Positions 58,601-64,000 of a stretch of 64,000 bases of DNA are shown one piece after another; the stretch's first letter is position 1, and the number at the start of each line of letters is the position of its first letter. Both the position numbers and the translations under genes were made by a program. Origin of the DNA: Glandiceps talaboti. Taxonomy: Eukaryota > Hemichordata > Enteropneusta > Spengelidae. Where the stretch lies: assembly GCF_964340395.1 (NCBI RefSeq), contig NC_135559.1, positions 15,579,563 to 15,643,562 on the forward strand, given 5' to 3'. The notes beneath the pieces were generated by a model, which was given only the letters and a program-made list of their open reading frames with translations, did no database searches and was not told where the DNA came from.

Positions 58601-60085
58601 CAACAATGCACCTCATTGTGGCGTGCATCACGAAATTCTTGAACTGAGTGTTGCATAAAATGTATATTGCCGTAAACGAGAATCAAAGTATAGAGCGGTA
58701 TTATGCTTGCCATAAAGTATGTAAACTTTCTGATGCATACTAGCGATGTTAAGACAGTTTGAATTGTGTTTATTATTTGCCATGGAAACGAGTGTAAATA
58801 TCCCAGGTATGTAGGGGATCGCGAAAGTCGGAGTGTTCAAAGTCGAGTCAAGCTTTCCTGTATTGAGAATAGGTAGCGGATATTTGAATAACGTTTTCGA
58901 CAACTAACTCTCACCGGGACTTCAAAAATCACAGATATAGAACTGAAATTCATTATGTTCAAATGATACCAAGCAATACATATATTTGTTCTGTATGTAT
59001 GTATGTATGTATGTATGTATGTATGTATGTATGTATGTATGTATGTATGTATGTATGTATGTATGCATGTCGGATGTATGTGTATCCCTGAAAATTTGAA
59101 TAATTTGATTTAAAAGCCATTACATTTGTTCCACTACATGTACATACATAGATTGATATCACAAAGTACTTTTAAATTTCCATAGTGTGGCACACCTTTT
59201 TGCCAATTCAGTGGTATATCATGTATTATATTATACCAGTATGTTGATGGCGCAAATCGAGAGATCTGATTGGTCTAGACATCGAACTAGCATGTCTAAA
59301 ACGAACGATAATGCACGGTTGGCACGCGTCCAAATTTTGTTCGTCTACGAGCATTGAGTTAACTAGTTGTAGTCCGCCTTGATACTGATAGTGAACCCTT
59401 CGAATTGTCAGAGGATGATTTTCTCTCAATGAGACAATATTTTATGAGAAATTATGAAGGAAATTTCGAAAGCAACCAAGTCATCGCGTATTTGTTCAAA
59501 TCATCGCCTACTACATGTACTAAGGTCAAGGCATGCACAAGATCGGTCCCAGCCTCGGCGCGGCTGGAGTGGTGAGCTGTTCTGTCCTGTCATAAAAATG
59601 AAGCAATTGAAAGAGCTTACACTGGCGGACTTACCATAAATCAAAATAGAAATTTGTCTGGGATCTTGTCCTAGAGTATCAGTCATCAATCCGAGAGGGA
59701 AATCCTCAAACCCGAAAATCTACTGACGTAACTTCCAGTAATATAAATACCTTGTAAATATCAACCTGTCTATCACTTCACCGAGTCGCGAATTCGGCCG
59801 GGAACGATCGAAGCATATATTCAATAAACCACTTCAAGTTTATACCTTGAGTCAAACAGGTTGTTTATTCATCACTGTGCACTTTTAATGAGCCGATTAA
59901 TGTACAGATTATCCCTAGAAACGACCAGCAGATAAAATAAATCCAGTCGCTGCATGCACGACGTTCACGTTGATCAGCTGTCTTGAAAGCAGCGTTATTG
60001 TTATGCAAATTAGTCACGGAGGCGCATATGAAACGAGAAAACGTTCTTATCTTGTTTCCGATATTTTCAATATACTAGTATAATA
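58601..60085. other. Noncoding stretch
   Basis: Includes (TATG)n at about 58,993-59,066. No exon is supported; the frames at 59,226-59,429 and 59,454-59,639 carry no known domain. Confidence 0.4.
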
Positions 60086-60091
60086 TAATAG

Positions 60092-60216
60092 CCACCCCTG
60101 GGGAAGGTTTACCACTCGGTTTTGACCAGTGAACTCAATATATGCACTCGCTATCGCTCGTGCATATATTTCGTTCACTGGTCAAAACCTCTTGGTATAC
60201 AATCCCCAGGGGGTGG
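60092..60216. mobile_element. Near-perfect 56-bp palindrome (hairpin element)
   Basis: Arm 60,092-60,147 (CCACCCCTGGGGA...TATGCAC) and arm 60,160-60,216 pair with few mismatches around a 12-base loop TCGCTATCGCTC. Inner blocks GTTTTGACCAGTGAAC and GTTCACTGGTCAAAAC are perfect complements. A foldback MITE is most likely; a hairpin RNA is possible. Confidence 0.85.
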
Positions 60217-60339
60217 TTTATTGCTTAACTAATAGCCTACTATAACAAAGATTGTTGCATTCCTGCAATTATTATGTGTAGGAACAAAAAGCTCAATATA
60301 ACCCCTACCAGAAGGCATTCAGTTTAAATCTGGTTGTCT

Positions 60340-61250
60340 TATTAGTAGTTTCTTTAAGTTTCTATTTCTTACAATAGTTATGTGACTTATCTAGACTATT
60401 GTGAAGGCCTACATTTGAATCAGATAATATAAAAATATCGTCTGCAAAATGTAGACAATTAAATAAAGTGATCTAGATTTACAGGATGAGTAAATATTAT
60501 CCAAAAGGTCATTTATAAAAATATTAAACAAGAGTGGGCTTAAATTACGCCCCTGCTTAACACCAATTATAGATGGAATGCTGTTAGTACAACCATGTGC
60601 TGTTTTGATGGCATAATTTGTTTCAGAAGACATTGATCGAATCAGGCGATATAATTGTCCTGTGACACCTGATTTAAGTAATTTATATAGCATTCTATCT
60701 CGCCATACACTGTCAAAGGCCTTGCGCAGGTCAACAAAGCAAGCAAATAGATATTGCCTTTTACATGCTCTACATACATACTTATTAATGAAAGATTTAA
60801 GTATAAAAATACAATCAGTTGTATGATAATTCTTGTGAAAACCAAACTGTGTGTCTTGGATATAATTATGACGATCAAAATATAGCTGCAGTCGGTTGTT
60901 CAGGATTGTTCATTATGTTTAGAAGTTTAGAAATTGAATTTGACAGTGCAATACCTCTATAATTATTGGCATTTTTAATGTCCCCAGACTTATGTAATGC
61001 AACAAGGTGGTTTGTATTCTACTGATTTGGATATTTGCCATTTGATTTGATTGAATAATTTTCTCATACACTGGACGATTGATGGGTAGCACATATAAAC
61101 ATGTCGTTAGTTATAGAGTCATGACCTGGTGATTTACCTGGTTTTATTTTCCGGAGGCCATTATAAATTTCCTCAGTATTAATGTCCCTGTCAAGTTCCG
61201 GGTTATTAATAGAATTCGTATTATATTGTTGTAATGTTGTATTCATCTCA
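60340..61250 (-). pseudogene. LINE fragment, reverse transcriptase palm
   Basis: Reading right to left: ELDRDINTEEIYNGLRKI and PGKSPGHDSITNDMF (RT start), YRGIALSNSISKLLN, DTQFGFHKNYHTTDCIF, motif A CFVDLRKAFDSVWRDRML, motif B GVKQGRNLSPLLFNIFINDLL (usual GC changed to GR) and motif C FADDIFILSD near 60,440. Several frameshifts. After about 60,345 the frame runs into the element terminus shared with 1,191-1,212. The 3' continuation is at 57,530-56,390. Confidence 0.8.
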
Positions 61251-61253
61251 AAA

Positions 61254-62170
61254 TCAATAGTTCAGCTGCGGTTTGTTGGTACGTATGAACGAATCTTGGA
61301 TATACAAAGGTGCTTTACCATTCAAAGCCTTAAAAAGTGGTAAAATTACTTTAAAATCAACTCTTGCCTTGACAGGCAGCCAGTGAAGCTCAATAAGTGA
61401 TTGTGTTATTCCATCATACTTTCTCAAACCTTTTACAACTCGTGCGGCATTATTTTGTACTCGCTGCAATCTGTCAAACAAATACTGTGGCATTCCATAC
61501 AATATGAAGTTTGCATAATCAAGATGAGAACTGACTAGAGAATGGACCAATGTTTCACAAGCTTTCTGATTCAGATATTTACGGATACGACGGAGATTGT
61601 ATAAGTTATGATTTGATTTGATTGAATAATTTTCTGTGGCAGATATTTACAGATTTGGTTAACATGACGAACCATCGATAGATTTGAATCTAACCAGCCT
61701 CCCAGATTGCGGACATGGTCAACTATTTTGATCTGAGTTTCTCCGACAGTAATATGGTTACTTGTTACTTTTGCTAATTGTTGTTTTGTCCCTAGTAGCA
61801 TAACTTCAGTTTTGTTCTCATTTAACTTCAGTCTATATGTTGCAATCCACGCTTGTATGTCACCGACACACCTCTCTATAGCATTAGTTTCATCATCTAA
61901 TCGGGGTTTAAACACTTTCAAAAGTTGTGTATCATCAGCATAGCCGTATGAGTTAATCATATGGTTGTTTATGACGCGAAACAGTGTACTCGAATACGCC
62001 GTAAAAAGGACTGGACCAAGGCATGATCCTTGTGGGACGCCAAACTTCAGTTGAACACTTTCAGATAAACTGCCAGATACTATGACATTCTGTGATCTTT
62101 TGGTGAGGTAAGAGGCTAGCCAAGTGAGTGCAACATTCTGTACTGTATGTCTGACAGGTGATTTCATAAA
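61254..62170 (-). pseudogene. L2/CR1-type LINE, 5'-truncated
   Basis: Two adjoining frames. The upstream one (62,167-61,571) encodes LTWLASYLTKRSQNVIVSG, motif B FGVPQGSCLGPVLF, motif C YGYADDTQLL and LKLNENKTEVMLLGTK. The downstream one (61,550-61,254) encodes SSHLDYANFILYGMP, RLQRVQNNAARVV and IELHWLPVKARVDFKVILPLFKAL. These blocks are characteristic of the L2/CR1 group. A frameshift near 61,600 separates the parts. The 5' half (endonuclease) is absent. Confidence 0.85.
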
Positions 62171-62269
62171 TAAACTTCAAATCCAAATTTTGCACCCCTT
62201 CTACATAATCAGCCAGTCCGCAATAAACCACATTTGCATACTATATATCCTCATAATATGCTCCAGATA

Positions 62270-62760
62270 GCGACACTTTGAATGGCTGCTCACGGGCCTT
62301 ATTTTTCGGTATTTTCAACTCGCCGTAACTTTCACTAGAGTTCCCCATTTTAGATACTGAAAACGCCTAAACCTCAACTGATATCTCTTCTTTCGTGCCA
62401 GCAAAATAAATGTTGGCATTACATTTAGTAATACCGATTTTCCGACGAATTCGGGAAGCATACTTGAGGCCCTGAAATTTCGACCCACTTTTTGCTCATA
62501 GCATGGAAGTATAACCCTCCATACTCAGTTTCCTCAATACGGACCGGAAAGTTTACAAATTTTACAAAAAGGTGGATTTTTATGTGTTTTAAATAAGCAT
62601 GACAAGTAAATTTAGTAGAATCCTTGTGTAACGGTCCCGACCGTTCAAGAATTTTAGGTAGAAAATGACTGATTTGACCCGGAAGCTGAAGATGACCTCG
62701 TTTGACGTCCGGGCGATTTTCCACAGCAAAAACACGGGAGTTCTTGGTACTCACTAAAAT
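62270..62760 (-). repeat. Dispersed repeat, minus-strand copy
   Basis: Reverse complement matches 50,210-50,560 across several blocks (CAGCTTCCGGGTCAAATCA.., GTATTGAGGAAACT, GCTGGCACGAAA, GTGAAAGTTACGGC.AGTTGAAAAT). The 109-residue minus-strand frame inside has a related frame at 58.3 kb but no known domain. Confidence 0.65.
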
Positions 62761-64000
62761 TACACTTCAGACCCACTATAAAAGTTTGATGTTTTCAGAT
62801 AAACTGTATCTTGTGATTAATTCTATATTGTCGTGCAATTTGGAGTGACAGTTAACCAGAATGAAGACATCTCGCATAAGGAAGGCATGCCTTGGCATGC
62901 GGTTGAAGTTATGCAAGAGCAGTACTGCTCTAGTCTCACTGCCGACTGTGAATCGACCAAACTTTGTATATTGGCCGACAGTTTACATGTAAAGTTCAAC
63001 GACATGAACGTGTCTTGCCATTTCCAAAATGCAAATATTTGGCAAGTAAAAATAATTAAAATAATTACAACTTTAATTTGGCTTCAGACTTTGCATTATG
63101 TTTTTCGTATCTTTCCCCCGTTTTACATGTAAATCTGAAAGTTCTCTCTGGTCATGCCAGTGGTTAGCCCTGCTTACATACGACAGGCGGTGCACAGGTC
63201 TATGTTGCTGACTTGACTCTAAACAAATAGTAGTGACAATTGTCAGCACGACTCGTCAGTGATCATACCGGGACTGCTTTGAGTACGAGCGAGGTGAGGC
63301 ATGTTGAGGTAATTTGTTGAGAATTACAATTATTGCGAAATGTCAAGTACAAAGTTTAAATACAACGGAATGATGAAAAAAAATTGGCCGAGTCTGCTGA
63401 CAGGCGCCGGTCACAAGAAACTCCGTAAATTAAAATATCAGACGATGTTATGTCTACTACAACTAGTACAAGTTGAATGTTGTTGACTTGGTAAATTTGT
63501 TAGAAAATTGAAATTCGAATTGCCTCAAAATTATTTTAGATCCCTAGTTTATTTCATTCATCATTAAAATTTTCCAGGGTTAAAGCTGTAAGACACTGGA
63601 ATTATTTATAGCAAACCTCAAAATCCTCTTTTTTTCTTTTTCTTGTGTGCATTTCCCAGTCATTATTTTTCTGATATTTTGTGTATTTTATCATAACAGC
63701 AGATTTTTTTAATAAAATGGTGACTATGGTATAAAAGTACAATACATTACCAACTTTCTGTGTAAAATGTGTTTTATAGTGAGACATCATATGAAACCAC
63801 TAACCACTTTATTACATCGCTAAAACAAAACTGCATAGTGAAGAGCTGAAGAACTGAACCACTTCTACATGTTACCAAAATAAAAAATTAAATTAAAAAT
63901 AACAGCGGAGCTATTCTGACCGATAGGTCGCTTGTTATCTTAATAAACTGAAGTGACATATCAGCAGCAGAATAAATAATATCACTGAAATCTGATACTA
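62761..64000. other. Noncoding stretch to the window end
   Basis: No exon supported. The GC-rich 29-base block at 63,386-63,414 matches 12,225-12,253 in reverse. The plus-strand frame at 62,833-63,132 has no recognisable domain. Confidence 0.45.

Overview
The window is eukaryotic genomic DNA, AT-rich and densely packed with repeats, most likely from a marine invertebrate. The evidence is spliced host exons, a repeat mix of Tx1/L1-type and L2/CR1-type LINEs, a Penelope-like element, Polinton-like integrase remnants and a Gypsy LTR element with a PNMA-like gag, and very long (GA)n, (GTA)n, (TATG)n and (TTTA)n tracts. I cannot name the species from the sequence alone. No rRNA, tRNA, CRISPR or prokaryotic operon is visible.

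Only two host genes are supported. The first, at 3.3-4.4 kb (+), is an essentially intact coding exon for a 371-residue type II membrane glycosyltransferase of the Nucleotid_trans type. A splice acceptor lies just upstream, and a 106-bp copy of its 3' coding end sits 0.3 kb downstream. The second is a split gene that simple ORF reading misses. A 70-nt first coding exon at 36,453-36,522 and a 240-nt second exon at 51,082-51,321 join in matching phase (1/1) into one death effector domain (DED) ending in an RHDLL motif. Its intron of about 14.5 kb contains a whole, decayed Gypsy retrotransposon (39.4-48.5 kb).

Layout. 0-3 kb: a local duplication and a 1.2-kb TIR element with palindromic microsatellites. 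3.3-4.9 kb: the glycosyltransferase and its fragment. 5-13.7 kb: mostly noncoding, with microsatellites, a 1-kb diverged duplication (9.5-10.4 and 12.5-13.6 kb) and GC-rich hairpins near 12.2 kb. 13.7-35.4 kb: one repeat family in three copies (A 13.7-15.1, B 16.6-21.9, C 29.4-34.9). B and C are about 5-kb near-identical direct repeats that carry Polinton-like integrase/chromodomain pseudogenes and a 151-bp tandem array (5 units in B, 3 in C). C also holds a 610-bp Penelope-like insertion for which B is the empty site. Between B and C, a nearly full-length Tx1/L1-type LINE (22.7-28.5 kb, minus strand) has (GTA)n microsatellite on both sides. 36-51.3 kb: the DED gene with the Gypsy element. 52-55 kb: two arrays of a 21-bp minisatellite, open in several frames, with an exact 230-bp duplicated flank. 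55.6-62.8 kb: a patchwork of a broken LINE, an L2/CR1-type LINE, inverted repeats and a dispersed repeat family. 62.8-64 kb: nothing coding.

The mobile elements all look dead: frameshifts, nonsense codons and substituted active-site residues are visible. The genes do not form a pathway. The points of interest are the hidden DED gene, the microsatellite-flanked LINE, the filled/empty-site pair for the Penelope insertion with a hammerhead-like motif, and the minisatellite locus.
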